From Whalleya microplaca (Eukaryota; Ascomycota; Sordariomycetes; Xylariales; Xylariaceae), in NCBI GenBank assembly GCA_022497155.1, contig MU385745.1, positions 372,001 through 436,000 of the forward strand: a stretch of 64,000 nt of DNA, in the 5' to 3' direction. A program made the translations under genes and the position numbers. The notes beneath the pieces were generated by a model. The model worked only from the letters and a program-made list of their open reading frames with translations, was not told the origin of the DNA and ran no database searches. Positions 13,681 through 23,374 of the stretch are shown piece after piece; positions within the stretch are counted from its first letter, which is position 1, and each line of letters opens with the position of its first letter.

Positions 13681-14177
13681 CTTGTGTTGGCTATTACGCC
13701 ACAACACGCCCTTTGGGCATTGATCTTTAACTAGGAAAGTTCCTATACGTAGTAATTCATAACATTAATGGATACATCACTTTATTAGTGATTTGTTCAC
13801 AAATCAAGGTAGCATGACGTAGTTGAATACTTCCTTTGACTTTAACATATCTAAGCCAGCTGATCTTTAAAGCAAAATGTTAAGTCAACTTGTACCCGCT
13901 AAGACTGCTATTACCCCTATACGTGTAACTACACAAGGTATATTCAGTGAAAATAATCGTAACAGCCTGTGAATAGCTTCACTCCTTGCAACGGTCGAAG
14001 GTTAGATTATTGCGGTCCTAGGACTATTCGCAATATGTAAGCTCCCTTCCTTGCGTGTGATCTACACCAAAGCTCAAGTATATCAGAAATTCCTATCTAT
14101 TTACAGTTTACTAGGGTAGTTTCCTAATTAAAGAACAACGTCCTTTGGGCGCGTTGTGGCGCAATAGCTAGCGCAAG
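13681..14177. mobile_element. MITE-like element with about 65-bp imperfect terminal inverted repeats
   Basis: The sequence starting CTTGTGTTGGCTATTACGCC at 13681 reappears, inverted, as the end of the unit at 14177 (reverse complement CTTGCGCTAGCTATTGCGCC). The match continues inward for roughly 65 bases, with about three quarters identity and mostly transition differences. The 497-bp unit has no coding capacity. I could not identify a target-site duplication, so the superfamily is unassigned. It lies about 200 bp from the stop codon of the tandem-repeat peptide precursor gene. Confidence 0.7.
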
Positions 14178-14372
14178 GAACGCAATTCTTATATTTAAAG
14201 CCGGTAAGTAAATAATCACGGCAGGTATATTAAAACTTAGCAGTTTATCCACACTTCCAACATCAATCTCCTTGCTAGCCAAGTCCGTACATAAAGGTCC
14301 ATTAAACCTCTCCGGCCAATTGCTTCTTCATTGTGTATCCTTTTATATGATTATCAATGGCAATTTCCCACA

Positions 14373-14765
14373 TCACATCTGAGGAATAACCAGCGCATTA
14401 ACAGGCGGGCCCTCAGAGTCCTCCTCGGTAGGAACGACAAGAGCGTTGCCGGGACCATCACGCTTCTCCGTTCCGGGGATAACGAGCGCGTTCACAGGTG
14501 GGCCATCTGATCCCTCCGTCGTGGGAACAACGAGAGCATTGACGGGGAGGTCTCGTTTCTCAGCCTCGGGGATCACCAAGGCGTTGACTGGTGGATCTTC
14601 AGCATCTTCAGCTGATGAGACAACAAGGGCATTGACCGGAGGACCTGTAGCCCCTTCTGCGGTCGGAACGACTAGAGCATTGACGGGCGGATCTCGAACC
14701 ACAAGGGGCGAAGAGTAGACCCCAGTGATGACGGTAAGAGTGAAGATAGCTTGATAGAAATGCAT
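14373..14765 (-). CDS. secreted tandem-repeat peptide precursor, candidate RiPP (dikaritin-like) or Kex2-processed repeat protein
   Basis: Predicted 130 aa, single exon, ATG at 14765. Residues 1-19 form a signal peptide (MHFYQAIFTLTVITGVYSS). From residue 26 there are seven copies of P-V-N-A-L-V-V/I-P, of 16, 16, 15, 16, 15, 16 and 11 residues. Spacers are acidic (for example TAEGATG, SAEDAED). Copies 3 and 5 end in E-K-R-D, a Kex2-type dibasic site. Thus VV-type and VI-type copies pair into higher-order units of about 31 residues. This layout is known from fungal RiPP precursors (ustiloxin, phomopsin and epichloecyclin families) and from Kex2-processed repeat proteins. The nearby UstYa-like and dioxygenase genes favour a RiPP. 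The repeats contain no Tyr, Trp, Phe or Cys, so the product and any modification are unknown. It could instead be a secreted repetitive peptide hormone or structural protein. Confidence 0.72.
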   Translation of the reverse strand: MHFYQAIFTLTVITGVYSSPLVVRDPPVNALVVPTAEGATGPPVNALVVSSAEDAEDPPVNALVIPEAEKRDLPVNALVVPTTEGSDGPPVNALVIPGTEKRDGPGNALVVPTEEDSEGPPVNALVIPQM

Positions 14766-16952
14766 AACGATAGAAAGCTATAGAGTGAGATGATTTTCTA
14801 GCTTATTGGAATGAAAGATGAGGTAAGTTACTGCGATTATAGAAGCCCCTTGTTCGATGAAATCACGACGTTACTGGGCGTTAGAGCTACTTAAATAAGT
14901 AGATACCCAGACTGACTGGCTCCCAAAAAGGAAGTGACAGATATAATAGAGTTGGGCATTCTGATATTGCTAGCCAATACTCGGGTAGTGATGAGCATGC
15001 TAATGCATTCCCGATCTAGAATTTGCTACGTATCACCTCTCAAATCTGTTATAGATCCAAATTTTGCCAAGAGTCCACAGCAACCACCCCCCACCCCCGT
15101 ATCCCGGGACACCTCGGTATCCCCGGCCACATCCCCCAGCTGACCAGTTCGAAGGCATATAATTGCCAATAATACTACTGCCTCCCGCCCTACGGGGCAG
15201 TGTTCCAAGTAACCGATCAAATAACCCATGGGTTTAAAGTAGCAGTTCCAAATTCCAAGTCTGTAGTTCAAATGCTCCAAGTGCCATGTTTAAAAAAAGT
15301 TCGAAGTAAATGCTCAAATAAAAGTTTCAATAAGCTCGAAGTGTATGCTCAAATTAATGTTTTGTAGTTTAAAAATAATATATATTTTTTCTTTTGGCTT
15401 TCTTTTTCTCCCGAGTCAAAGGGCCTTCTTCTGCATTACAGCTACCCATATAATATGCAGTATGTCAGCAAACGAACGCTACTGCTAGGAAGTTAGGATG
15501 AATTTTGGTAGAGAAGCATAGTAACAATAGCTTGGGGGAGTTGTCTTCTAGGATGATTGGGAAAACCGATATACTGCTCCACGAAGGATTCTGAACTTGC
15601 ATAAGATTAGTAAGAGGTACAGTTAAGTATACTTCGACCCCGATATCTCAGAACCGCTGCAACACCTTCTTAATGTAGCATTGATCGTATAGATGAATAT
15701 AAGTCATTTCTCTTACCTGAGAGTGTTTCAATTTGTATAGAAACCCCATAGAATCAGTAGTACCTTGGTAAGGTTCTCATTACCGAGAGCCAGTACAAGT
15801 AACCAGAGACACCAAACTTGGAATCTCCAGTTCCTGTTGCTTTCCTAGGTTCACGTTGTCTCTTACGAACTGGTTATCCATGCAGCCATTAAGACCTTTT
15901 GTATGAGCCGAGGTTCTCCTGGATGTTCCTTAACTTACCCTGATACACAGGGAAACAAATCAATGGGTTCTACCGGTCAAAGTAGCACAGTGGGGTAATT
16001 AGCACCTTCAAAATTTTGCTTCGATGTTGGATAGCCCATACTATGAGTTGGGTTCTGGGGACTTTTATCCTTTTTCTCTCTTATTCACATAAAGTTCAAG
16101 ATTTCTATTTCCCCCTAGTATCATCAAACTAAACATCATGATTTCCATTTTAAAACTATTGTTGTTATTATCATTGTAATATTTGACGCCGGGGAATTGC
16201 GATATTTGATTTTAATGGGGTGAGAAAATCGGTGGTACGGACGGCTTGTTCCTAATTTTCACGTTACCTACCGCATAGATACTTCTATACAAGGTAGGCA
16301 TCATTCATATGCACCATAATCCTCCAAACTTGGCATCTATAATGTAACAATTCCGATACAGTAAACTCATGTGCGGAGTGCTGAAGACTATTACTGTATA
16401 TGCATGCATGTATATAAGCACATTTGGTGACTCGGCGTCTTTGAATCCTCCACAGATCTTCAGACTTAGAAGTTAGAACTCCGCCATTTGATAGTCAACG
16501 TGCAACTATGCTAAGCATGTAATTGAATCATCTGATTTGCACATGGCTCTCTATATGCTTCGAAAAAGAGGGGAATGCGTCTTGCTATTGGTGATATAGG
16601 CTCGCTCGGATATTGTCTACAAGAAAATTCATTGAATGTCCATTCTAGTACCCTTAGTCATGGTTTGTCAGTATTCCTTGTCGATGGCTTCATTTTGAGA
16701 CGAATTCAGACTACCGATTACTGTTCGGCCAATTTTTCGGGTTCTAATCCGCTGATCACAGGTCGTTGCGGCAAGACATAGTTGTGATCATCTTCATAGG
16801 TACACTTAATAGTTCAGGCACTTAGATACCCATGTTATTCGAAATTATATCATCTTCTGTCAACTATCTTCCGGGCTTTCTGCGTTCGTTTCATTTTTTA
16901 TCTCCAATACTTCTACAGCTAGCTTATACAATTACAAAGTATTCAGATCATC
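14766..16952. other. intergenic, promoter space, no supported gene
   Basis: A 2.2-kb gap between the divergently transcribed precursor and the UstYa-like gene. Short frames are present but none is convincing. At about 15277-15360 a degenerate repeat (TCGAAGT with ATGCTCAAAT, period about 35) occurs two to three times. Nothing else recognised. Confidence 0.55.
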
Positions 16953-17690
16953 ATGACTATTCCACGTCTATCTAAACTCTTCAATGACAATAAGATATAC
17001 GATGATCTACCCTCTTCAGACGTAGAGTCGGAAGAGACTTTCCTTAAAGAAGACGATACTGCTATCTTGCTGTCTTCTCGAAAACCATCCACTCTCCGTC
17101 GAGTCGCTGAAATGAGCGGACGTATTGTCTTGGTCCTCCTTTCCGCTTGGGGTGTGATCTCCCTTTATAACACCGCAGCTCACTACGTCGCTCAGTCTCA
17201 CAATCCAAGTGAGCGTTTTGCCGCTCCCGTCTACCCCTCCTGTTCCTGTGGAGGCATGACCGTGGCAGAGGCCAAGCGGCGAGGGTGTGTTTTTACACCA
17301 CTCTCCATTTCCTGGTTACCACCGCATTGTGTCGACATGGAACTCTCCGATGACTTTGACAAACAGGGCCCGGGCCCCAACGGCGAGTGGGATTATTGGT
17401 CGGATGTCAATAAGACACGGAGACTCACTCGCGAGGAGGTTGGTGAGCTAGCAGATCATAATGGAATGTTTTACGCAACACATGACTGGCACCTGATGCA
17501 TTGTGTATATACCTGGATGAAACATTACCGGAGTAAGTGGACTGGCGTTACCATTGAGCGGAGGAGCAACGGGCTGGATCATATTGGTCACTGCAAGGAG
17601 GTTCTCAAAGTCAGGAGTGACTTGGAGGCGATTAAGACAGTCGCAGGGATTGCTCTTGACGCGGACGACCCTGGCAAGACTGAGTTATAA
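16953..17690 (+). CDS. UstYa-like (DUF3328) membrane-anchored protein
   Basis: Predicted 245 aa, single exon. An acidic cytosolic N-terminus of about 55 residues is followed by one membrane segment (about 57-76, IVLVLLSAWGVISLYNTAA) and a lumenal domain. Two HxxHC motifs, the hallmark of the UstYa family, are present at 180-184 (HLMHC) and 210-214 (HIGHC). Further cysteines are at 97, 99, 112 and 126. Members of this family act in fungal ribosomal-peptide pathways (ustiloxin UstYa/UstYb, phomopsin, asperipin, cyclochlorotine), where they catalyse oxidative cyclisation, hydroxylation or related steps, probably with a metal bound by the His residues. The spacing before the first motif (FYATHDWHLMHC) resembles a less-studied subgroup. 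The nearest genes are the repeat precursor (divergent) and the dioxygenase (same strand, 624 bp on), which suggests a small modification cluster. Confidence 0.85.
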   Translation: MTIPRLSKLFNDNKIYDDLPSSDVESEETFLKEDDTAILLSSRKPSTLRRVAEMSGRIVLVLLSAWGVISLYNTAAHYVAQSHNPSERFAAPVYPSCSCGGMTVAEAKRRGCVFTPLSISWLPPHCVDMELSDDFDKQGPGPNGEWDYWSDVNKTRRLTREEVGELADHNGMFYATHDWHLMHCVYTWMKHYRSKWTGVTIERRSNGLDHIGHCKEVLKVRSDLEAIKTVAGIALDADDPGKTEL

Positions 17691-18314
17691 TGGAATCAAA
17701 TACGGGAATATGAGAGAATGCAGTAGTTGCATTACAAGTACACTGAATATTGCCCTTTACATAGTCTATATGCATGACAAGCTCAAATGCATTTGCCCGG
17801 AAGTATTATGTGATCATGATAGCAGGCGAACTTGCGAGTTATCGCAGTACGTTACTCAATTGCGCCATTTATTCTGCTTAAGTGGTTTCATTTACTTATT
17901 AGGCGACATTATTCTCAACTCGTTTGAAGGAGCGCTGTTGAGACGTCAAAATGATGTTCATTGATGATTCAGCATACCACCTTCCGTACCAAGACGATAT
18001 CTGCAAGTAACTACCCCATATCCAGACTCCTGCCATACTCCTCATTCAAGCCTAATAGGCATCTTATGAAAACGTGGGGTTATCGGAATTTAAGTTACAT
18101 GTGGTTGGTTTAATACATAATACATAAAACCCTAAGAATTACGTGATTTCGATGTTAGCATGGAACTGGGGGAGCACTTACGTATGGCGTGATATCTACT
18201 CGGAACATAGCATGATTGCATATGTCCGTCCGCTTGAAGATAGCAATTCTCTCAACTGAACCTTATCAAAACTGTATCGCATAAGGAGCCGAAGCCTTCA
18301 GAACACTAGTCTCC
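17691..18314. other. intergenic
   Basis: A 624-bp gap between two same-strand genes. It should hold the UstYa-like gene terminator and the dioxygenase promoter; no defined motif was recognised. Confidence 0.5.
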
Positions 18315-19496
18315 ATGGCTACCTCATTAGAGCAGGCGACGATTCAAGCGTTTGAGCCTAGGAAAACTTTACGACCATTGTTATCATTCGAACAATTTGA
18401 CCTGCCGGCGACTAATCAACGAATACTTGGGTCACCTCATCCAGAGGGGACCACCATCCCACTAGCGCTACGCCCATCGACTCACGATACCATACTTCCC
18501 GACCTCGACAGCATTGTCGAAACAGTAGAGTCACTCCAGGACCAAGGCGGAATTCTCACCAATAAGTTAGCACTACATGGCGCTTTGCTGTTTCGAGGCC
18601 TTCCCATCCACAACGCGGATGAATTTAGCAAGTTCGCTCATGCATTCGGGTACAAACCGCACGAAATTATTGGTATTGTTGTCGATCGGCCACTACTGGC
18701 GCCAAATGTGGCTCCCGCCAACGAATCGCCTAAGGAAGTTCTGATTTACAGTCATAACGAGTCACCTCAGGTACCCCATGCTCCAGAGTACATATTTTTC
18801 TATGGGCATAGAGTCCCTGAGAAAGGGGGCGAGTCACCCATATCGTCATCACTGGAACTCTTCCACCGGGCGCAACAGGAGATTCCTGAATTCATTGACC
18901 AACTAGCTAAAAAGGGAATCCTAAGCAGAGTGACCTACAAATTTGATACGCAGTACGCTGGAGGGTCAACCCTAAAGCAGGCATTCGGAAAGGAGATAAA
19001 AGATGAAGACGACGAACTGACAAAGCGGGCTAAAATCGAAGCCCAGATCGCTCGATATGGCAGGGGGAAGTATACTACGTGGGAATGGATAGACGATGGT
19101 GTGGTTCTGACACACAAGCTCCCTGCTATTCGTACCCAGCCAGGCACTGGCCTGCCTACACTCTTTACGGGACTGGCTGCATACTATAAGAACGCTCAGG
19201 TAAACCCGGGTGCTAGGAAGAATGTCACTCAGCAGCTATTTGGAGATGGCACACCGATTCCTGAAACATACCTTGCTCATCTTGCCAAGATCACGGATGA
19301 AACCCGCGTGCTGCACAAGTGGGAGCGTGGTGATGTTCTCCTCTTTGACAATATTATTGCACAACACGGGCGTCAGCCGTGGGAAGGTGAACAGTCTGAC
19401 CGTGTTATCATGGCCAGCCTTTTCGACGGTGATCATGTGCCTGGTGCTTATACTTTGGATGACTGGGCTCAAGTCGTGCAGGCACTCGATGGTTAG
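18315..19496 (+). CDS. TauD/TfdA-family Fe(II)/2-oxoglutarate-dependent dioxygenase (clavaminate-synthase-like)
   Basis: Predicted 393 aa, single exon. The TauD fold is visible from about residue 80 (LALHGALLFRGLPI). The metal triad is an HxE variant, H147-N-E149 in SHNESPQVPHAPEYI, with the distal His at 351 in DNIIAQHGRQPW and the 2-oxoglutarate-binding Arg probably at 363 (SDRVIMASL). HxE instead of HxD is the clavaminate-synthase type, and the length fits fungal homologues. Such enzymes hydroxylate, desaturate or cyclise small molecules and amino-acid side chains; the substrate cannot be told from sequence. No targeting signal is evident, so it is probably cytosolic. It lies 624 bp downstream of the UstYa-like gene on the same strand, consistent with one secondary-metabolism locus, but TauD-type genes are also common alone in fungi. 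Confidence 0.88.
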   Translation: MATSLEQATIQAFEPRKTLRPLLSFEQFDLPATNQRILGSPHPEGTTIPLALRPSTHDTILPDLDSIVETVESLQDQGGILTNKLALHGALLFRGLPIHNADEFSKFAHAFGYKPHEIIGIVVDRPLLAPNVAPANESPKEVLIYSHNESPQVPHAPEYIFFYGHRVPEKGGESPISSSLELFHRAQQEIPEFIDQLAKKGILSRVTYKFDTQYAGGSTLKQAFGKEIKDEDDELTKRAKIEAQIARYGRGKYTTWEWIDDGVVLTHKLPAIRTQPGTGLPTLFTGLAAYYKNAQVNPGARKNVTQQLFGDGTPIPETYLAHLAKITDETRVLHKWERGDVLLFDNIIAQHGRQPWEGEQSDRVIMASLFDGDHVPGAYTLDDWAQVVQALDG

Positions 19497-20622
19497 TTCG
19501 TCTATTTTGATGGCATCAAGCTACTTTGTTTAAGTTACTATATTTCCTTACCTAGACTCTTCTGTAAATGAAGTAATCTGGAAATACGGACGAAACCGAA
19601 TAGTTGATCAAAGCACATAGTACATGAGGCTAGAGCGCGAATCTGTCCATGATAATTCAGCTCTTCCTTTGCCTTGAAACAATGTAATAACTAGGCCTTT
19701 CTATACACTCCGATATCTAGAAACAGGTCGTTAGTTACTACGATAGGAAAAGGGGAATATGTTATTGAGATGCTGGTTTTTTTTAAAAGAAGTAAAAAAT
19801 CTACTATCCTCCACCGGTCTTAACCCATTGTTGATCACATTGCTTGCCCCCACCCCCCCTTAAAAGAGGGCAAAAAAATAGGAAAAGGGAAAAGGGAAAA
19901 GCATTCTCTCCAATACATCAACAGCTATATAACCCATTAATCGCCACATAGGATTTAGATTAGCAGCAGCAAATAGAGTGAGGACACCCATATCGATTAA
20001 AGGCAGCACACATATTTCACCATTTAGTTTCCTTCCTTCGATGCCAGGCTTATCATTTCGAAGCTTCCGAAGGGAGCTACTCATCAATTTCATCATCATT
20101 CATCACTCAATCCGTCCTCACAGTAGACAACTATTACCTAGGAAGCCTGGATAATCAACTCACTGTGCTATAACCAGTACAGCTTTGCTATTACAGAATA
20201 TCTGCAAAAGTATTGCAATTTGGCGTAGTGGGTATAGTAGTTGATACCAGGCTGATTACCTTCAGGCCAATTGAAAAAGGTGGTAAAATGGTGTGTAATA
20301 TCTAGGTACATTGATCACGACGGCCTTCAACTGTAAGAAGTCGGTATAAATGAAGTATACACTAGTGCCATATTTAGCTAAGTACTCAATGGTGGACCAT
20401 CCACAGCATTGGAATCTTGACAGTAGGTAGCTCTAGGTATGGTCTAGGTATTTAGCCGGCCCCTTTATCCAACCACCATCGTTTTCCATGGGGTCGCGGA
20501 ATTTCCGGCACAGCACCAGATTTCTTAGATACAACAATTTCAATTCACCTTCAGCTGATACTTCAACCTCGCAATGAAATCATGGGCAATATGAAGACAT
20601 GCATCTTTCTTAATGTCTACCC
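19497..20622. other. intergenic, no supported gene
   Basis: A 1.1-kb gap containing a purine-rich low-complexity patch near 19870-19900 and otherwise unremarkable AT-moderate sequence. No gene or element recognised. Confidence 0.5.
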
Positions 20623-21930
20623 ATGATGTTATATTTCCGGCGAGTCGTCGCAAGCATCTGCGTTGTCGCGCCTCTCTTCTACATCTATTGGTGGAAACTT
20701 ACGGCTCCCCGTCATCTCAATGGATTTACAAGTTGGGCAAAAAAAGATGTGTTTAATAACACACTCGGCGTAAGGCCCTCTGTAACATATCTATCTTCTA
20801 GCCTGATAATCCGCCTCTGACCGCATTTAAAGTTCTCCCAGATAGTCGTCATTAACTTGCCATCACGAACAGACCGTCGAGATGCGATGGCTTTGGCAGG
20901 CGCAGTCAGCAATCTCACTTTCGGCTGGATTGATGGCGTTTCGGGCGACGAAGTGCCCGAACACATCATGCCGCTGAGCGATGGACAGAATGGCCCGCTC
21001 TCCCCCGGAGCCAGAGGCTCCTGGAGGTCTCATATGAATGCGCTGCAAACCATTGTTCACCAGAACTTGGGCAGCGCGTTAATATTGGAGGATGATGTGG
21101 ACTGGGATATACGTCTGAAGGCGCAACTATACGGTTTCGCATCAGCTTCGAGGACCTGGTTGAGAGAGTCGAAAATGCACAAGAGGCAAATCGAGCTGCT
21201 TGAACTCGTCCCGCCCTCATTTGTTAGGAAGAGGACTGAAGAATCTGACAAGAATACGATGGAGTTACCCATAATCGAAAGCACTCATGATGAAGCTCAA
21301 AGTGTATATGGCGATGACTGGGATGTTCTGTGGCTGGGCCACTGTGGTGCTGATTTTCCCCCTGATGGGTCTTCGATGTCGCCCCTGAGGGTGGTGATCT
21401 CCGAAGACGACACGGTCCCTGCACCGAAACACCTCAAACCTCACCCATTTGCCCTGCTGGACAAATTAGGTGAGGTGTACCCCCCACATACACGCGTAGT
21501 TCACGCAGCCAGCGGGAATGTCTGTAGTCTAGCCTACGCCGTTAGCCAGCAAGGGGCTCGCAAACTTCTACGGCAGTTTGGAGAAAGCTTCGACTCCCAG
21601 TGGGATTTGATGTTGCAAAGCTGGTGCCAGGGAGGGTACGCTGTAAGAGGGGACGCTCAACTCAAGCCGGAGGTGGACAGCGACAGCGACAGCGAAGATA
21701 ACGGCGAGGTTATCCCTATCTGCCTCACAGTACAGCCGCCCTTAATCAGTCATCACTATACTAAAGGTGGCGTTTCCGATATTCAGGGGCAAGGTGGTGG
21801 GTATGCGAGGGGTGTAGGAACACCGTATATAAGACTAAGTGTACGGGAGAACTTGCGACTCCTAGTCACTGGAGCACTAGAAAGCGAATTGGTGGATCAG
21901 CTGCCTGATGATGGGAAGACAATCTGGTAG
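20623..21930 (+). CDS. glycosyltransferase family 25-like type II membrane protein
   Basis: Two exons, 20623-20769 and 20833-21930. The intron (20770-20832) has donor GTAAGG, a CTGAC branch site near 20816 and acceptor TTTAAAG, and keeps phase 0; predicted 414 aa. An N-terminal signal anchor (about 7-23, VVASICVVAPLFYIYWW) precedes the start of the GT25 domain, FSQIVVINLPSRTDRRDAM (50-68), which is the typical family opening. An acidic EDDVDWD motif follows at about 135-141, in the metal/nucleotide-sugar position. The C-terminal half contains SGNVCSLAYAVSQQGARKLL and PPLISHH. GT25 proteins are retaining Leloir glycosyltransferases (bacterial LPS enzymes, animal collagen galactosyltransferases); fungal members are uncharacterised and probably lumenal in the Golgi. 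An acidic low-complexity run (DSDSDSED) interrupts the domain near residue 280. Whether it belongs to the upstream cluster is open. Confidence 0.85.
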
Positions 21931-21972
21931 TGTGGATTGAATACCTGAAGGTAATAGGCCTTACATGTACTA

Positions 21973-22426
21973 CTAATAATCACTGTATGGAATAACAAGG
22001 CTGTACTGATCAAAACATAGTAATAATCGGGATACCTTGGGTTTATTTTCTGCTGCTAATCCAATACCACAACGCTTATTTTCAGCGGTTTTAATGGTTA
22101 AGTTGTTGCCGTCCCAGTCGACGGAGGATCCCATACACATGGGATCCGAGCCTTTAGAGATCTCAGTCAAAGCTGTGTCAATTGAATCTGCGGGCATATT
22201 GCCCTACGCCCACTCCAAGTTTATCTTCCCTGTCATGCACTCAGAGGTGAATGACGAACTTCACGACTGGTATGGGAATACAGTCGAGTTTCTCCTCGAA
22301 CGTCATGTAGGAATTCAGCAATGTAGCCAGCATCGTCAACGCGAAACCCGCCGAATCGCCGTACACACTCTTATATGTTATAGGAAGCTCTTTTAGTTGA
22401 ACGTACTGGAGAGCTAACCTAGTCAA
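21973..22426 (-). pseudogene. unrecognised protein-like fragments, possible decayed gene
   Basis: Two adjacent minus-strand frames read like real protein but are separated by a stop and a frame change: SVYGDSAGFALTMLATLL followed by TFEEKLDCIPIPVVKFVIHL (about 22241-22426), and DWDGNNLTIKTAENKRCGIG (about 21973-22197). I do not recognise the family. An unseen intron is an alternative to a pseudogene. Confidence 0.25.
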
Positions 22427-22827
22427 CCTTTAAATTCGCGTCCTTGCTGAGCTCCTCGGATGTGAATGTCTATAGTACGTGTTGAAATAGACGCAGGTTA
22501 TGAGTAGTATATTAGTTATTATTAGAGAAGTATCATCGCTAGAGTCAGAGGCAGAGCCTCCTATATATAAGCCACAGCCTGTGGGGCGTCCAGCCACCTG
22601 AATTATCACAGCCACATCCCTGTAATCCGTCAGTACGCGAGTGGTAAACTAGTCACCTAGCGAGCCACATTAGTGAGGAAACCCCTAAGACAGAATGTTT
22701 TTAAGACCTAAAGTCCCTAACTAGAGTACTGACTATCTGCCAGGAAAGCCTGACAGCGGGGTTCTTTAGTGCTAGACGATCCCCTAAAACACCGTCCTCC
22801 AGGGCTAAACGTTAGGCCTGAACCAGC

Positions 22828-22832
22828 AAAAA
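22828..22832 (-). terminator. Pol III terminator of tRNA-Thr
   Basis: A run of five T on the minus strand lies 12 bases beyond the tRNA 3' end, the usual RNA polymerase III stop signal. Confidence 0.6.
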
Positions 22833-22844
22833 GAGAATTACACA

Positions 22845-22926
22845 TGCCCATTACTGGAGTCGAACCAGTCGCCTCCGCATTCTCTAGCTTTACTAGTGCG
22901 GCGCTCTACCGCTGAGCCAAACGGGC
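22845..22926 (-). tRNA. tRNA-Thr(AGU) with a short intron
   Basis: The minus strand folds as a full cloverleaf: acceptor GCCCGTT with AATGGGC plus discriminator A; D stem GCTC with GAGC around AGCGGTA; anticodon stem CCGCA with TGCGG; T arm ACTGG-TTCGACT-CCAGT. The anticodon is AGT (AGU in RNA), decoding Thr ACU. About ten extra bases (AAGCTAGAGA) sit just 3' of the anticodon, the canonical place for a nuclear tRNA intron. The A and B box promoters are internal (GGCTCAGCGG and GGTTCGACTCC). Confidence 0.95.
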
Positions 22927-23374
22927 TTTGTAGGTAAATTTGAAGATGCTGCTTGGGTTGGGGACTCTGACATTTTGAGGTCCATAAACGAGATACGCCT
23001 GCAAACTATCACTGCCTCCAGGTACCTACTTCGAACCCCCCGTCCCCCAGTCTCTACTTTCCCTTCAGAACCTTACAGTATACGCAAGTACGCGGCACAG
23101 CATAATCCCCATGGACCCTCGGTATGCCGTCGCTTTCTATGTACCAATATCTAAAGCTTGCATGCATCTATGTGAAAAGGATTGACCGCTTACATGCACA
23201 TACCCAATACGTACACGATACGCAGTAGAGAAACGGCTCGTTCTGAGGCTGTCGATAAAGTATCCCCGCTTCATCAAGGACGCAACTTGTTTATATATCT
23301 ACAAATAAACAGGCCTCAACGCACTGATCGTCAATTAACGAAACATAAGAGGCGCGTAAGTCAAGCTTACAACC
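22927..23374. other. intergenic
   Basis: About 450 bp between the tRNA and the amidase start. This is presumed amidase promoter; no element recognised. Confidence 0.5.

Noticed and set aside
14150..14200. tRNA-like A box (GTTGTGGCGCAATAGCTAGCGC)
   Set aside because: No B box or cloverleaf follows; the sequence is fully explained as the right terminal inverted repeat of the 13681-14177 element.
14446..14718. Plus-strand open frame opposite the peptide precursor
   Set aside because: It is the antisense shadow of the in-frame repeats; the minus strand has the signal peptide, stop and Kex2 sites.
17554..17964. Plus-strand frame overlapping the end of the UstYa-like gene
   Set aside because: Out of frame with the domain-bearing protein and without recognisable sequence.
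20857..21930. Shorter single-exon glycosyltransferase starting within the second exon
   Set aside because: It would cut into the conserved VVINLPSRTDRR opening and lose the membrane anchor; the upstream exon joins in phase through a good intron.
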